A DNA stretch of 64,000 bases, from the NCBI RefSeq assembly GCF_001687665.2, contig NZ_CP016543.2:992001-1056000 (forward strand), given 5' to 3'. The notes under the pieces were generated by a model. That model was not told where the DNA came from and ran no database searches. It saw only the letters and a program-made list of their open reading frames with translations. Position numbers and translations under genes: made by a program. This DNA is from Planococcus donghaensis. GTDB lineage: Bacteria > Bacillota > Bacilli > Bacillales_A > Planococcaceae. Shown one piece after another: positions 1-8,826 of this stretch; within the stretch, counting starts at the first letter, position 1; each line of letters begins with the position of its first letter.

Positions 1-1689
1 TTACGTTATACAACAGCGGTTGTTTTGTTGTTTGTGGCAAATATATTAGAGATTATTCCGCCTTGGCTTATTGGCAAGGCAATTGATTCGATCGCCCAAG
101 GGCAAATAACGTCAACATTAATGTGGCAATATGTTGTGGTTCTTTTTATAGCATTAGTATTAGCGTATTTAATCAATTTTGTTTGGCAATATCAATTGTT
201 TGGAGGAGCGTATGTCATCGAACGGCAACTTCGTTCTAGTTTAATGGGGCAATTTTTAAAAATGTCACCAACTTTTTATGAGAAAAATCGCACAGGTGAT
301 TTGATGGCGCGTTCCACTAATGATTTAAAGGCCATTTCAGAAACTGCTGGATTTGGTATTTTAACATTAGCAGATTCGACATTATATATGGCGACAATCA
401 TCGTAGCGATGGGAGTTCTCGTTTCTTGGGAGCTGACTTTTTTAGCGATGTTACCCTTGCCGATATTAGCGATTATCGTTCAAATACTGGGCAAGAAAAT
501 TCATGTGCGTTATATGGAAGCGCAAGAAGCTTTTGGGGATTTAAATGATAGCGTACTAGAGTCAGTCGGTGGCGTGCGAGTTATTCGAGCGTATGTTCAA
601 GAGCGTGCTTCAGAAAAAAGTTTTGCCGAAATGACTGATGATGTTTTTGAAAAAAACATGGCAGTTGAACGAATAGATGCATTGTTTGCACCCGTAACTA
701 AGGTGCTGACGTCGATTAGCTATATGATCGGACTTGGCTATGGTGCATTTTTGGTTGCAGATGGCAAAATGACCTTAGGAGATTTAGTTGCGTTTAATGT
801 TTATCTCGGCATGATTGTGTGGCCAATGTTTGCCATCGGAGAAATGATCAATATTTTGCAGCGTGGGAATGCTTCAATAGATCGAGTCAATACAACTTTA
901 GATTATCCAGAAGATGTAACTGATCACAAAAAGCCAATCGTGGCAAATAAGCTTGAAAAAATTGGCTTTAAAGATTTCAGCTTTACTTATCCACAATCAA
1001 GTTCGATCAACCTTCAAGGTATTAACTTGTCGATGAATAGTGGTCAAACATTAGGCGTTGTTGGGAAAACCGGCAGTGGGAAAACTACGTTTATCAAACA
1101 ACTGATGAGAGAATACCCAATGGGTGAAGGGGCAATTTTAATAAATGGCATCGAATTAAAAAGATTAACAAAAGATCAATTGCGCAGTTGGATTGGTTAT
1201 GTGCCACAAGACCATGTTTTGTTTTCACGAACAATTCGAGAAAACATTTTATTTGGTAAGTCAAACGCAACGGAAGAAGAGTTAATAGAAGCGCTTCGCT
1301 TATCTTATTTTGAAAAAGATTTGGCATTATTACCGAATGGGCTTGATACACTTGTCGGCGAAAAAGGAGTGGCATTATCAGGTGGCCAAAAGCAGCGCAT
1401 ATCGATTGCACGTGCGTTGATTAAAAATCCGGAAATTTTAATCTTAGATGATTCCCTTTCAGCAGTAGATGCAAAAACAGAAGCACGGATTATAGAAAAC
1501 ATTCAATCAGAGCGTTCTGGAAAAACGACAATTATTACGACCCATCGATTGTCAGCTGTCAAACATGCAGATTGGATTGTCGTACTAGATGACGGCAAAA
1601 TTATAGAAGAAGGAACTCATGAGGATTTGCTAGAAAAAAACGGCTGGTACAATGAACAATTCCTCCGTCAGCAAATCGAGGAGGTGTAA
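1..1689 (+). CDS. yheI: YheI-like ABC exporter subunit (5' end cut off by window)
   Basis: One half of a heterodimeric ABC exporter with fused membrane and ATPase domains. The reading frame is open from base 1, so the true start lies upstream of the window. The membrane domain occupies roughly the first 300 visible residues. The ATPase domain carries a Walker A motif GKTGSGKTT, signature LSGGQKQR, Walker B ILILDD and H-loop THRLS. The residue after Walker B is Asp rather than the catalytic Glu, typical of the degenerate half of heterodimeric exporters. The partner YheH follows 2 nt after the stop. Close resemblance to B. subtilis YheI, which acts with YheH in multidrug export; the substrate here is unknown. 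Confidence 0.93.
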   Translation, partial: LRYTTAVVLLFVANILEIIPPWLIGKAIDSIAQGQITSTLMWQYVVVLFIALVLAYLINFVWQYQLFGGAYVIERQLRSSLMGQFLKMSPTFYEKNRTGDLMARSTNDLKAISETAGFGILTLADSTLYMATIIVAMGVLVSWELTFLAMLPLPILAIIVQILGKKIHVRYMEAQEAFGDLNDSVLESVGGVRVIRAYVQERASEKSFAEMTDDVFEKNMAVERIDALFAPVTKVLTSISYMIGLGYGAFLVADGKMTLGDLVAFNVYLGMIVWPMFAIGEMINILQRGNASIDRVNTTLDYPEDVTDHKKPIVANKLEKIGFKDFSFTYPQSSSINLQGINLSMNSGQTLGVVGKTGSGKTTFIKQLMREYPMGEGAILINGIELKRLTKDQLRSWIGYVPQDHVLFSRTIRENILFGKSNATEEELIEALRLSYFEKDLALLPNGLDTLVGEKGVALSGGQKQRISIARALIKNPEILILDDSLSAVDAKTEARIIENIQSERSGKTTIITTHRLSAVKHADWIVVLDDGKIIEEGTHEDLLEKNGWYNEQFLRQQIEEV

Positions 1690-1691
1690 GC

Positions 1692-3446
1692 ATGGGGACA
1701 GGAAAACGATTATTACAATACGCGTTGAATTTTAAACGAGTACTGATAACAGGGTTAATCATGCTCGCTATTGCAGTGGCCGCTGATTTAGCAGCTCCAT
1801 TAATTGCCAAAGAAATTATTGACAATCATATAGCTGTATCGGGGAGTGCGGTAGAGTTTGAGCCGATTGCCTACTTATTAATCTTGTTTTTCATATTAGC
1901 GATTGTTACAGCGCTATTTCGCTATTGGCAATCTGTTTATTTACAAAAAGGGGCCAATGGAATTATTCGGAAAATGCGTAACGATGTATACGAGCATACA
2001 CAAACTTTGCCGATTCGATACTTTGATAATTTGCCAGCAGGTAAGGTGGTTGCACGCATTACAAATGATACGGAAGCGATCCGTGATTTGTTTGTAACAG
2101 TGTTGTCTCAATTTGCGACAAGCTTTATGTATATGGGTGGTATTTTTATTGCTTTGTTTTATCTCGACTGGAAAATGGCCGCCATGACACTAGTGCTAAT
2201 CCCACTGCTATACATTTGGATGTTGGTTTACCGAAAATATGCAGCTCGCTATAACCATATTGTCCGTGAGAAAGTCAGTGAAATGAATGCCATGATTAAT
2301 GAGTCGATTCAAGGAATGACAATTATTCAAGCATTTCGACGTGAACGCAAAATGAAAGATGAATTTGAACAACTAAACGATGAGCATTACAAATACCAAA
2401 AAAAATTACTCGTGCTTGAAGGTGCTGCTTCTTATAATTTAGTCGGTGTACTTCGTTCGATGACGTTCATCCTTTTTGTTTGGTATTTTGGAAGTGCATC
2501 TATATCCGGAAATACGGTTGTTACAGTCGGAGTTTTGTATGCGTTTGTTGATTATATTATCCGACTGTTTAATCCAATTAGTGGGATCGTCAATCAGTTT
2601 GGACGATTAGAGCAAGCGTTAGTAGCAGCGGAAAGAGTATTCCGCTTGCTTGACCAAAAAGGAGAAGCAGTGGTTGATAAGAAAATTGCACGCTACAAAG
2701 GCAATGTTCAGTTTGAGAAAGTCTGGTTTGCTTATAAGGAGAAAGAATATGTATTAAAAGATATTTCTTTTTCAGCCAAACAGGGAGAAACTATAGCACT
2801 GGTTGGTCATACTGGATCAGGGAAAAGTTCGATAATGAATTTGCTGTTTCGTTTTTACGACGTGTCTAAAGGCGCGATTACCATTGATGGAGTCAATATC
2901 AATGACATGCCGAGACAATCGGTCAGAGAGCATATGGGGATAGTTTTGCAAGACCCTTATTTGTTCAGTGGGACGATCGAATCGAATATCACATTAGGCG
3001 ATGAGCGAATTACGCGGGAAATGGTAATTGATGCATTGGCTGCAGTCGGGGGTGAGCGTGTCTTAAATCATTTGCCAAAAGGAATCGATGAACCGGTTGT
3101 TGAAAAAGGAAGCACGTTGTCTTCAGGTCAGCGTCAATTAGTATCTTTTGCACGCGCGTTAGCATTTGATCCGGCGATTTTGATATTGGATGAAGCCACT
3201 TCTAATATTGATACAGAGACAGAAGAGATTATCCAACACGCCATGGACGTATTGAAAAAAGGCCGGACAACATTTATCATTGCGCATCGGTTATCTACAA
3301 TTAAAAGCGCCGATCGCATACTGGTATTAGAAAAAGGCACAATCGCTGAAGCAGGCAGTCACGAAGAATTGATGAAGCTTGGCGGTATCTATTATCAAAT
3401 GTACAAAATTCAATCAGGAATGTCCCACACCCAATCTATTGGGTAA
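1692..3446 (+). CDS. yheH: YheH-like ABC exporter subunit
   Basis: Second half of the exporter, 584 residues: about six membrane helices, then an ATPase domain with Walker A GHTGSGKSS, signature LSSGQRQL, Walker B ILILDE and AHRLS. It keeps the catalytic Glu but has a changed signature (LSSGQ). YheI has the opposite combination, so the pair should form one consensus and one degenerate ATP site. The ribosome site GGAGGTG overlaps the end of yheI and the ATG lies 2 nt after the yheI stop, so the two are translationally coupled. It is shorter than the roughly 670-residue B. subtilis YheH. The terminator hairpin overlaps its stop codon. Confidence 0.92.
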   Translation: MGTGKRLLQYALNFKRVLITGLIMLAIAVAADLAAPLIAKEIIDNHIAVSGSAVEFEPIAYLLILFFILAIVTALFRYWQSVYLQKGANGIIRKMRNDVYEHTQTLPIRYFDNLPAGKVVARITNDTEAIRDLFVTVLSQFATSFMYMGGIFIALFYLDWKMAAMTLVLIPLLYIWMLVYRKYAARYNHIVREKVSEMNAMINESIQGMTIIQAFRRERKMKDEFEQLNDEHYKYQKKLLVLEGAASYNLVGVLRSMTFILFVWYFGSASISGNTVVTVGVLYAFVDYIIRLFNPISGIVNQFGRLEQALVAAERVFRLLDQKGEAVVDKKIARYKGNVQFEKVWFAYKEKEYVLKDISFSAKQGETIALVGHTGSGKSSIMNLLFRFYDVSKGAITIDGVNINDMPRQSVREHMGIVLQDPYLFSGTIESNITLGDERITREMVIDALAAVGGERVLNHLPKGIDEPVVEKGSTLSSGQRQLVSFARALAFDPAILILDEATSNIDTETEEIIQHAMDVLKKGRTTFIIAHRLSTIKSADRILVLEKGTIAEAGSHEELMKLGGIYYQMYKIQSGMSHTQSIG

Positions 3447-3463
3447 AGGACATTCCTTTTTTC
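3415..3463 (+). terminator. Rho-independent terminator of yheIH
   Basis: The arms GGAATGTCC and GGACATTCC enclose a smaller hairpin (CCCAAT/ATTGGG) and are followed by six T. The ascending arm lies inside the last yheH codons and the stop codon sits within the loop region. Confidence 0.9.
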
Positions 3464-3522
3464 TAGGGAAAGAAGCTATCGCTGTTAAATTGAGCGAGCC
3501 TTCCTTATAATTAGAAGAACGT

Positions 3523-3550
3523 AAAAAAAGCACTGGAACATTCCAGCGCT
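3523..3550 (-). terminator. Terminator of yheE
   Basis: Read on the reverse strand, AGCGCTGGAA and TTCCAGTGCT form a stem with a 2-nt loop core followed by a run of seven T, immediately after the yheE stop codon. Confidence 0.88.
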
Positions 3551-3754
3551 TTAATCGTATACATGATAGAGCATTAGCTCGTGAATCATTGTTTTAATGG
3601 TTTCTTCATCTTGAGGAGTCTTTGACTTCCAAACGATGCTGCCATCGGGATGGTATTCTCCTGTTATGCGTTCGTTTTTATAAAAGAAGGAAATGTCCCA
3701 CCCTGGTAGTTGATCATTTTCAAACATCGGCTTAAATTTAAAATGCTGAAGCAT
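3551..3754 (-). CDS. yheE: YheE-like small protein (DUF5342 type)
   Basis: A 67-residue soluble protein of unknown function, resembling B. subtilis YheE in length, in sequence (N-terminal HFKFKPMFEN, PGWDISFF core, MIHELMLYHVY end) and in position between yheH and yheB. The frame is open further upstream, but the ATG at 3754 is preceded by AGGAGG at 6-nt spacing, so the short form was chosen. It is transcribed against its neighbours and ends in its own terminator. Confidence 0.85.
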   Translation of the reverse strand: MLQHFKFKPMFENDQLPGWDISFFYKNERITGEYHPDGSIVWKSKTPQDEETIKTMIHELMLYHVYD

Positions 3755-3827
3755 GTAGATCCTCCTTTGCGTTCTTCTTTTCATTATAGGGGAATATACG
3801 GAATACACAAAGCAGAAAAAGAAATGA

Positions 3828-4979
3828 GTGACAAAAGTGAACATACTAGTGACCTTAATTTTTATGGCAATCGTTGGAGCGTTAATTGGTGGAGTGACCA
3901 ATCACTTGGCCATTAAAATGCTCTTTTGGCCTTATGAGCCCAAATATATTGGGAAATGGCGAGTGCCACTGACACCCGGACTCATACCGAAACGGCGTGA
4001 TGAACTGTCCCGTCAACTTGGACGAACGGTTGTCGAGCATTTATTAACACCGGATACATTTAAAAAACGATTTTTTAATCAGGAAATGCGGTCGAAATCC
4101 GAAAAATGGATAAATCGTCAGTTAAACAAGCATTTGTTTGACTCACCGAAAACATTTAACGATTGGCTGCAAGCAGCTGGACAAACAGAAATGGATACAA
4201 AAATTGAAGCAAAACTAGATGAATTGGTGGAACTTCAAAAAGAAGCTTTGCAACAGTATATTGCGGGAAAAACAATCCGTGAATTGATGCCAGACAAGTG
4301 GAAAGCTGAAGCAGAGACGAAATTGTTTGAAGGTGTGCAATATGCATTAGATCAAGGAATCGATTATTTTGAATCTTCACATGGCAGACAAACGATTAAG
4401 TCATTACTGGATGAATTTTTGGAATCACGTGGACGTTTTGGTCATATGCTGCATTCATTGCTCGGGGAATCGAAACCTTTGGTTGACCGTATTCAACCAG
4501 AAATCATTAAATTTCTCAACTCTCCAAAAACCTTCGAGCTTGTAGGAACATTAGCGTATAGCGAGTGGGATAAAGTTCAAGATCGGAGAGTGGATGAGTT
4601 ACTAAAAGAGTTTGATTTTGACACAGCAATGAGTTCGGTCAAACAATATGTCCGTGAAAAAGCAGCAATTTCTACGCGTTTAAACACAACACTTGCAGAG
4701 ACTTGGCCTGGAGGGTTAGAATGGACAAGTGTCAATATTACGCCCCTTGTAATAGACTTTGTCTTTGAACAAGGAGAGCATAAACTGGAAGAAACCATAT
4801 TGAAAATTGATATGGAAGGTATGGTAAAAGAGCAAGTCGATTCTCTGCCGCTCAGTCGCTTAGAAGAGTTGGTGCTTGGGATTTCACGGAGAGAATTTAA
4901 AATGATTACCGTATTGGGCGCATTTCTCGGAGGCTTTATTGGCGTCTTCCAAGGAATCATCGTCATGATACTAAACTAA
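3828..4979 (+). CDS. yheB: YheB, DUF445 family membrane protein
   Basis: A 383-residue DUF445 protein close in length and sequence to B. subtilis YheB. One N-terminal membrane helix (about residues 5-27) is followed by the conserved NHLAIKMLF and TPGLIPKRRDEL motifs. A long charged helical middle follows, then a C-terminal helix (about 360-383). The family is found in sporulating Firmicutes and has no assigned enzymatic role. The start is unsure: GTG at 3828 has no good ribosome site, and GTG at 3837 is equally possible. It is followed after 21 nt by yheA. Confidence 0.88.
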   Translation: MTKVNILVTLIFMAIVGALIGGVTNHLAIKMLFWPYEPKYIGKWRVPLTPGLIPKRRDELSRQLGRTVVEHLLTPDTFKKRFFNQEMRSKSEKWINRQLNKHLFDSPKTFNDWLQAAGQTEMDTKIEAKLDELVELQKEALQQYIAGKTIRELMPDKWKAEAETKLFEGVQYALDQGIDYFESSHGRQTIKSLLDEFLESRGRFGHMLHSLLGESKPLVDRIQPEIIKFLNSPKTFELVGTLAYSEWDKVQDRRVDELLKEFDFDTAMSSVKQYVREKAAISTRLNTTLAETWPGGLEWTSVNITPLVIDFVFEQGEHKLEETILKIDMEGMVKEQVDSLPLSRLEELVLGISRREFKMITVLGAFLGGFIGVFQGIIVMILN

Positions 4980-5000
4980 AATTAGAGGAGATGGATGAAC

Positions 5001-5348
5001 ATGACAGTAAACATTTATGATGACATTAACAAATTGGAAAGCACATTCCGCTCAACAGACGAGTTCAAGAAATTAGAGGAAGCTGTTGCGCAAGTAACTG
5101 CTGACCAACAAGCAAACGAATTGTTCAAGACTTTCCGTGATTTACAAATCACACTTCAGCAAAAACAAACACAAGGCGAAGAAATCACTGAAGAAGAAAT
5201 GATGAATGCACAAAGTACAGCGCAAGAAGCTCAACAAAACGAAAAAATTCTTGCAATGCTAGAAGCTGAAATGGGCTTAAGCCAAATGATCGAAGAAGTT
5301 AACCGTGTCTTGATCAAGCCGGTACAATCTTTATACGAAAGCATGTAA
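5001..5348 (+). CDS. yheA: YheA, YlbF/YmcA-like helical protein (UPF0342)
   Basis: A 115-residue, mostly helical, acidic and Gln/Glu-rich protein of the YheA/YmcA/YlbF superfamily. Relatives YlbF and YmcA form a complex that directs RNase Y processing in B. subtilis; YheA itself has no firm role. ATGs lie at 4995 and 5001. The second matches the N-terminus MxVNxYD known for B. subtilis YheA, and GAGGAG at 4985 gives acceptable spacing, so it was preferred. Same strand and close behind yheB as in B. subtilis. Confidence 0.85.
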   Translation: MTVNIYDDINKLESTFRSTDEFKKLEEAVAQVTADQQANELFKTFRDLQITLQQKQTQGEEITEEEMMNAQSTAQEAQQNEKILAMLEAEMGLSQMIEEVNRVLIKPVQSLYESM

Positions 5349-5371
5349 TTTTACAAAAATAAAGGAATAAC

Positions 5372-5436
5372 AAAGAGAGACGCCGAATACGTAAAGGTGA
5401 ATGACAATTCATCTTTACGAAGGGGTGTCTCTTTTT
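5372..5436 (+). terminator. Very long hairpin: yheA terminator overlapping the yhaR ribosome site
   Basis: An outer stem (5372-5384 with 5424-5436) continues across a small internal loop into an inner stem (5390-5401 with 5408-5419), loop TGACAA. About 25 base pairs form in total. The 3' arm ends in five T directly before the yhaR ATG and contains its AGGGGTG ribosome site. It looks like the yheA terminator but also sequesters translation initiation of the next gene. Confidence 0.85.
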
Positions 5437-6216
5437 ATGTTCGAAACAATCGAATTAACAAAACGAGGACGGATCGCTCAACTGCTTTTGAATCGTCCAG
5501 ACTCAATGAACGCCATGAACGGGAAAATGATGAAAGAGTTGGCGGATTGCTTTGAATCACTACAGCAAGATAGTACGGTTCAAGTGTTAATTATTAGAGG
5601 GGAAGGAAGAGCATTTTCAGCTGGTGGGGACATTAAAGAAATGATGGATCCAGAAAATCCAATGGATATTGATGTAGTCATGAAAGATGTGAGCCGTTTG
5701 GCAAAAGCGTTATATACATTGCCTCAAATTACGGTTGCGGTTATTCATGGTGCATCAGCAGGACTTGCTTTTAGTATGGCATTAGCGTGTGATTATGTAA
5801 TCGCTGAAGAGAATAGTAAGTTAGCGATGAACTTTATCGGTATCGGTCTAGTGCCAGATGGCGGAGGCCATTTCTTCATGAAAGAACGTGTCGGCGTAGC
5901 AAAAGCGAAACAAATCATTTGGGCTGGCCAAAAATTAAAAGCACACGATGCACTTTCAAAAGGATTGATCGAGGAAGTGACAGCAGAAGGACGCGGACTT
6001 GAGCATGCTGAAATATACGCTGCAGTCGCAATTGCTTCTCCACTGAAAGCGAAATTAGCAACAAAACATATTCTGCACCAAACAAAAGTTGAAGAATTAG
6101 TACATGTATTAGAAATGGAAGCAGCCGCACAGTCTGCAATGCGTAAGTCAGCAGACCATATAGAAGGCATTCAAGCTTTTGTCGAGAAAAGAAAGCCTGA
6201 GTTTAAAGGTCATTAA
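5437..6216 (+). CDS. yhaR: Enoyl-CoA hydratase/isomerase family protein YhaR
   Basis: A 259-residue crotonase-fold protein with the oxyanion-hole segments FSAGGDIKEM and ASAGLAFSMALACD. The two Glu residues used by true enoyl-CoA hydratases appear replaced: Ser in the second segment, and Phe in the following NFIGIGLVPDGGG. That last motif carries an Asp, as in isomerase-type members such as PaaG. Isomerase activity is therefore at least as likely as hydratase. The ATG at 5437 was chosen over 5401 because AGGGGTG precedes it at good spacing; the longer frame would start inside the hairpin loop. Context: B. subtilis yhaR also precedes yhaQP. Confidence 0.85.
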   Translation: MFETIELTKRGRIAQLLLNRPDSMNAMNGKMMKELADCFESLQQDSTVQVLIIRGEGRAFSAGGDIKEMMDPENPMDIDVVMKDVSRLAKALYTLPQITVAVIHGASAGLAFSMALACDYVIAEENSKLAMNFIGIGLVPDGGGHFFMKERVGVAKAKQIIWAGQKLKAHDALSKGLIEEVTAEGRGLEHAEIYAAVAIASPLKAKLATKHILHQTKVEELVHVLEMEAAAQSAMRKSADHIEGIQAFVEKRKPEFKGH

Positions 6217-6249
6217 AAAGCATGGCGGGATTTTTCCGCCATGCTTTTT
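6215..6249. terminator. Bidirectional terminator between yhaR and yhzD
   Basis: Perfect 14-bp arms AAAAAGCATGGCGG and CCGCCATGCTTTTT with a 7-nt T-rich loop. T-runs on both strands serve the convergent genes. Confidence 0.92.
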
Positions 6250-6255
6250 AAATGC

Positions 6256-6441
6256 TTATGAATGGAAAAGAAGAAGTTTGCCAGCAGGTGATGCTAAGCG
6301 GTGCGTGAGGTTAATCATCTCTTTTTCTTCTAGCATCGCCTGTCCTTTACCGCGTGCTTCTTCGTCAGTTTCAGCAGTAAATGTTTCGTCTAGAAGCTGT
6401 TTGCCTGTTTTTTCGAATACAGTCAGTTTGTAAGTTCTCAA
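6256..6441 (-). CDS. yhzD: YhzD-like small protein
   Basis: A 61-residue protein resembling the YhzD family: YKLTVFEKTGKQLLDE, a charged middle with repeated EEAR/EEKE, then THRLASPAGKLLLFHS. Function is unknown. The start is TTG at 6441 with AAAGGA about 10 nt upstream; no ATG fits the family N-terminus. It is convergent with yhaR and shares its terminator. The location next to yhaR-yhaQ fits Bacillus synteny. Confidence 0.75.
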   Translation of the reverse strand: MRTYKLTVFEKTGKQLLDETFTAETDEEARGKGQAMLEEKEMINLTHRLASPAGKLLLFHS

Positions 6442-6567
6442 TTCAAATCAATCCTTTCTGAATGCATATTCATTTCAAGTATAAAGGCTATCGTTTAAAA
6501 AGTCCTGTAATTATTGAAACATTTTGGCAGTTGTTTCGTAGTAAATAGAAAGAAAGGAGCGAATGAA

Positions 6568-7467
6568 ATGGCTTTGCAAGTTGAACACGTAACAAAAAAG
6601 TTTGGAGATTTCACAGCAGTGGACAACCTTTCGCTGTCAATAGAAGAAGGCGGAATGCACGGATTTCTTGGGGCGAATGGAGCTGGGAAAACGACAACAT
6701 TTCGAATGATTTTGGGGTTATTAGATCCGACCCAAGGGTCTGTCCGTTGGAAAGGAAAACCCATTACATATGCAAATAGTCCAGAAATAGGGTATTTACC
6801 CGAAGAACGTGGACTTTATCCCAAAATGAAAGTAGAAGAGCAACTAGTTTATTTGGCGCAACTGCGCAAAATGTCTAAAGGAGATGCAAAGCGGGAAGCG
6901 ACTGCTTGGTTAGAGCGTTTTGAAGTGCCGCATTATGGACAGAAAAAAGTAGAAGAACTATCAAAAGGCAATCAACAAAAGATTCAATTGATTGCATCAC
7001 TCTTACATAAGCCATCGTTATTAATACTAGATGAACCGTTTTCAGGGCTAGATCCCGTGAATGTTGAAATGTTAAAAAAAGCAATTTTAGACTTTCAAAA
7101 ACAAGGAGCAACGATTGTTTTTTCTAGTCATCGCATGGACCATGTAGAAGAATTATGTGATAATATGAGCATTTTGGACCGGGGAAAAGTAGTGGTGGGT
7201 GGATCAATAAAAGATGTGAAACGTTCTTTTGGTAAACAAAGTGTTCGCATAAATATGGATGCAGATCTTAGTCATTTATGTGAAATTGCAGGAGTCGATA
7301 ACTTTACAAAAACAAGAGATGGTGCTGTTTTTCAAATTACCGATGAGCAAGTTGCGCAGGTATTGTTGACTGAAGCGATGAAACTCGGCACACTTCGCCA
7401 TTTTGCAGTTGAAGAACCTTCTCTAGAAGAGATTTTCATCGCAAAGGTGGGAAAACAACATGCATAG
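6568..7467 (+). CDS. yhaQ: ABC exporter ATP-binding protein YhaQ (NatA-like)
   Basis: A 299-residue ATPase subunit of an ABC-2 type exporter. Visible motifs are Walker A GANGAGKTT, signature LSKGNQQK, Walker B LLILDEP and the H-loop SSHRM. A C-terminal extension of about 80 residues is typical of the NatA/EcsA group. The ATG at 6568 follows AAAGGAG by 8 nt; a longer upstream frame (from 6514) lacks a ribosome site. The stop overlaps the start of the permease gene by 8 nt. B. subtilis YhaQ/YhaP is annotated as a possible sodium exporter, but the substrate is unproven. Confidence 0.9.
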   Translation: MALQVEHVTKKFGDFTAVDNLSLSIEEGGMHGFLGANGAGKTTTFRMILGLLDPTQGSVRWKGKPITYANSPEIGYLPEERGLYPKMKVEEQLVYLAQLRKMSKGDAKREATAWLERFEVPHYGQKKVEELSKGNQQKIQLIASLLHKPSLLILDEPFSGLDPVNVEMLKKAILDFQKQGATIVFSSHRMDHVEELCDNMSILDRGKVVVGGSIKDVKRSFGKQSVRINMDADLSHLCEIAGVDNFTKTRDGAVFQITDEQVAQVLLTEAMKLGTLRHFAVEEPSLEEIFIAKVGKQHA

Positions 7468-8710
7468 TTTTTGGATCATTTTCAAGCAAGCATTTATTAC
7501 AAAAGCCCGGACAAAATCATTTCTTATTACGACAGCTATAGTCGGCGCTGCTTTTTTCTTATTAGCAAACATATCGAATATTTTTTCAATTTTTGCTGGA
7601 GAAGAAAATGAAGAGAATACACTTCATGTCGTTAGTGAAAATGCAGAGTTACTCGAAAAGCTACAAGCACAATTAGTATTAATGAATAGTGAAATCGAAG
7701 TTGTACCCACTCCCTTAACCGAAGTAGAATTGCAAGAAAGTATTACATCAGGCACCATTGATGATTATTTGGTGTTAATGATAGACGAGCAATTAACTGC
7801 ACGGTACGTATCCGAATCTGCCAATGAAATGGGTGGAGGGGCTGAAATTGAAAATGCAGTTCAAGCAATACATACTACAATTACCGCTGAATCACTCGGA
7901 TTGGATGAAAGCCAAGTAGATCAATTGTTCATGCCTGTTGAATTTGAACGCCAAGCGGTTTCTGAATCCTCTAAATCACAAGAAGAATTGAGTCAGGCAA
8001 GAGGGCTTGTTTATGTATTGATTATGTTGATTTATGTCGCTGTTATTTATTATCCCAATATGATTGCCATGGAAGTCGCAACAGAAAAATCATCACGTGT
8101 TATGGAAATTTTAATCTCGAGTGTGTCACCTGTTAAACACATGTTTGCAAAGATTGCAGGTATCGGCAGTCTTGGTATTTTACAAATGATGATTTTTGGA
8201 ATCGCTGGTTATTTTGCGATAAAAACAGTCGGTACGGATTTGACTGAAGGAGTATTTAGCGTCATGGGTTTTTCAGAAGTGAAAATCAGTACATTCTTGT
8301 TTGCGGTACTCTTTTTCCTACTCGGCTATTTTCTTTATGCGGTACTTGCGGCATTGCTTGGGTCATTAGTTAGTCGAACAGAAGATGTGCAGCAGCTTAT
8401 GTTGCCCATGATGATTTTAATCATTATCGGGTCGCTAATTGCATTTTCCGGCATTTCAGTGCCTGAAGCTAGTTATGTCACCATTGCATCCTACATTCCA
8501 TTTTTCGCCCCGCTAGTGATGTTTTTACGCGTTGGTATGCTCGACTTGCCATTATGGGAGCCGTTACTGTCGATTGGGATTATGCTGTTGACGATAGGTA
8601 TTCTTGGTTGGTTTGGTGCACGTGTTTACCGTGGAGGCGTTTTAATGTATGGTTCTTCACAGTCGCTAAAAGATATTCGAAAAGCCATCCATTTAGGCAA
8701 TAAAAAATAA
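7460..8710 (+). CDS. yhaP: ABC-2 type permease YhaP (NatB-like)
   Basis: A 416-residue membrane partner of YhaQ. A first helix (about residues 20-42) is followed by an extracytoplasmic stretch of about 140 residues. Five more helices lie in the C-terminal half, including the YYPNMIAMEVATEKSSRVMEIL region typical of ABC-2 permeases of the NatB group. It starts inside the yhaQ reading frame (8-nt overlap). A terminator follows 23 nt after the stop, so yhaQP form a two-gene operon. Confidence 0.9.
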   Translation: MHSFWIIFKQAFITKARTKSFLITTAIVGAAFFLLANISNIFSIFAGEENEENTLHVVSENAELLEKLQAQLVLMNSEIEVVPTPLTEVELQESITSGTIDDYLVLMIDEQLTARYVSESANEMGGGAEIENAVQAIHTTITAESLGLDESQVDQLFMPVEFERQAVSESSKSQEELSQARGLVYVLIMLIYVAVIYYPNMIAMEVATEKSSRVMEILISSVSPVKHMFAKIAGIGSLGILQMMIFGIAGYFAIKTVGTDLTEGVFSVMGFSEVKISTFLFAVLFFLLGYFLYAVLAALLGSLVSRTEDVQQLMLPMMILIIIGSLIAFSGISVPEASYVTIASYIPFFAPLVMFLRVGMLDLPLWEPLLSIGIMLLTIGILGWFGARVYRGGVLMYGSSQSLKDIRKAIHLGNKK

Positions 8711-8733
8711 AACTATTGGTTTGAGCTATTCGG

Positions 8734-8767
8734 CTGTTTGCGGGAAACTTTCTGCAAACAGTTTTTT
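8734..8767 (+). terminator. Terminator of yhaQP
   Basis: Arms CTGTTTGC and GCAAACAG flank a 12-nt loop and are followed by six T. Confidence 0.88.
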
Positions 8768-8781
8768 AAATAACCGGGTCA

Positions 8782-8790
8782 TGGTAAAAT
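8782..8790 (+). promoter_or_regulatory. Extended -10 promoter for yhaONM
   Basis: TGGTAAAAT is an extended -10 element 36 nt upstream of the yhaO ATG and just after the yhaQP terminator. No good -35 box is present at 17 nt. The same nine bases occur before hit and hprK. Confidence 0.5.
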
Positions 8791-8826
8791 AAGAACAAAT
8801 ATTCGGTAGTTAAAAGGGGATTATTT

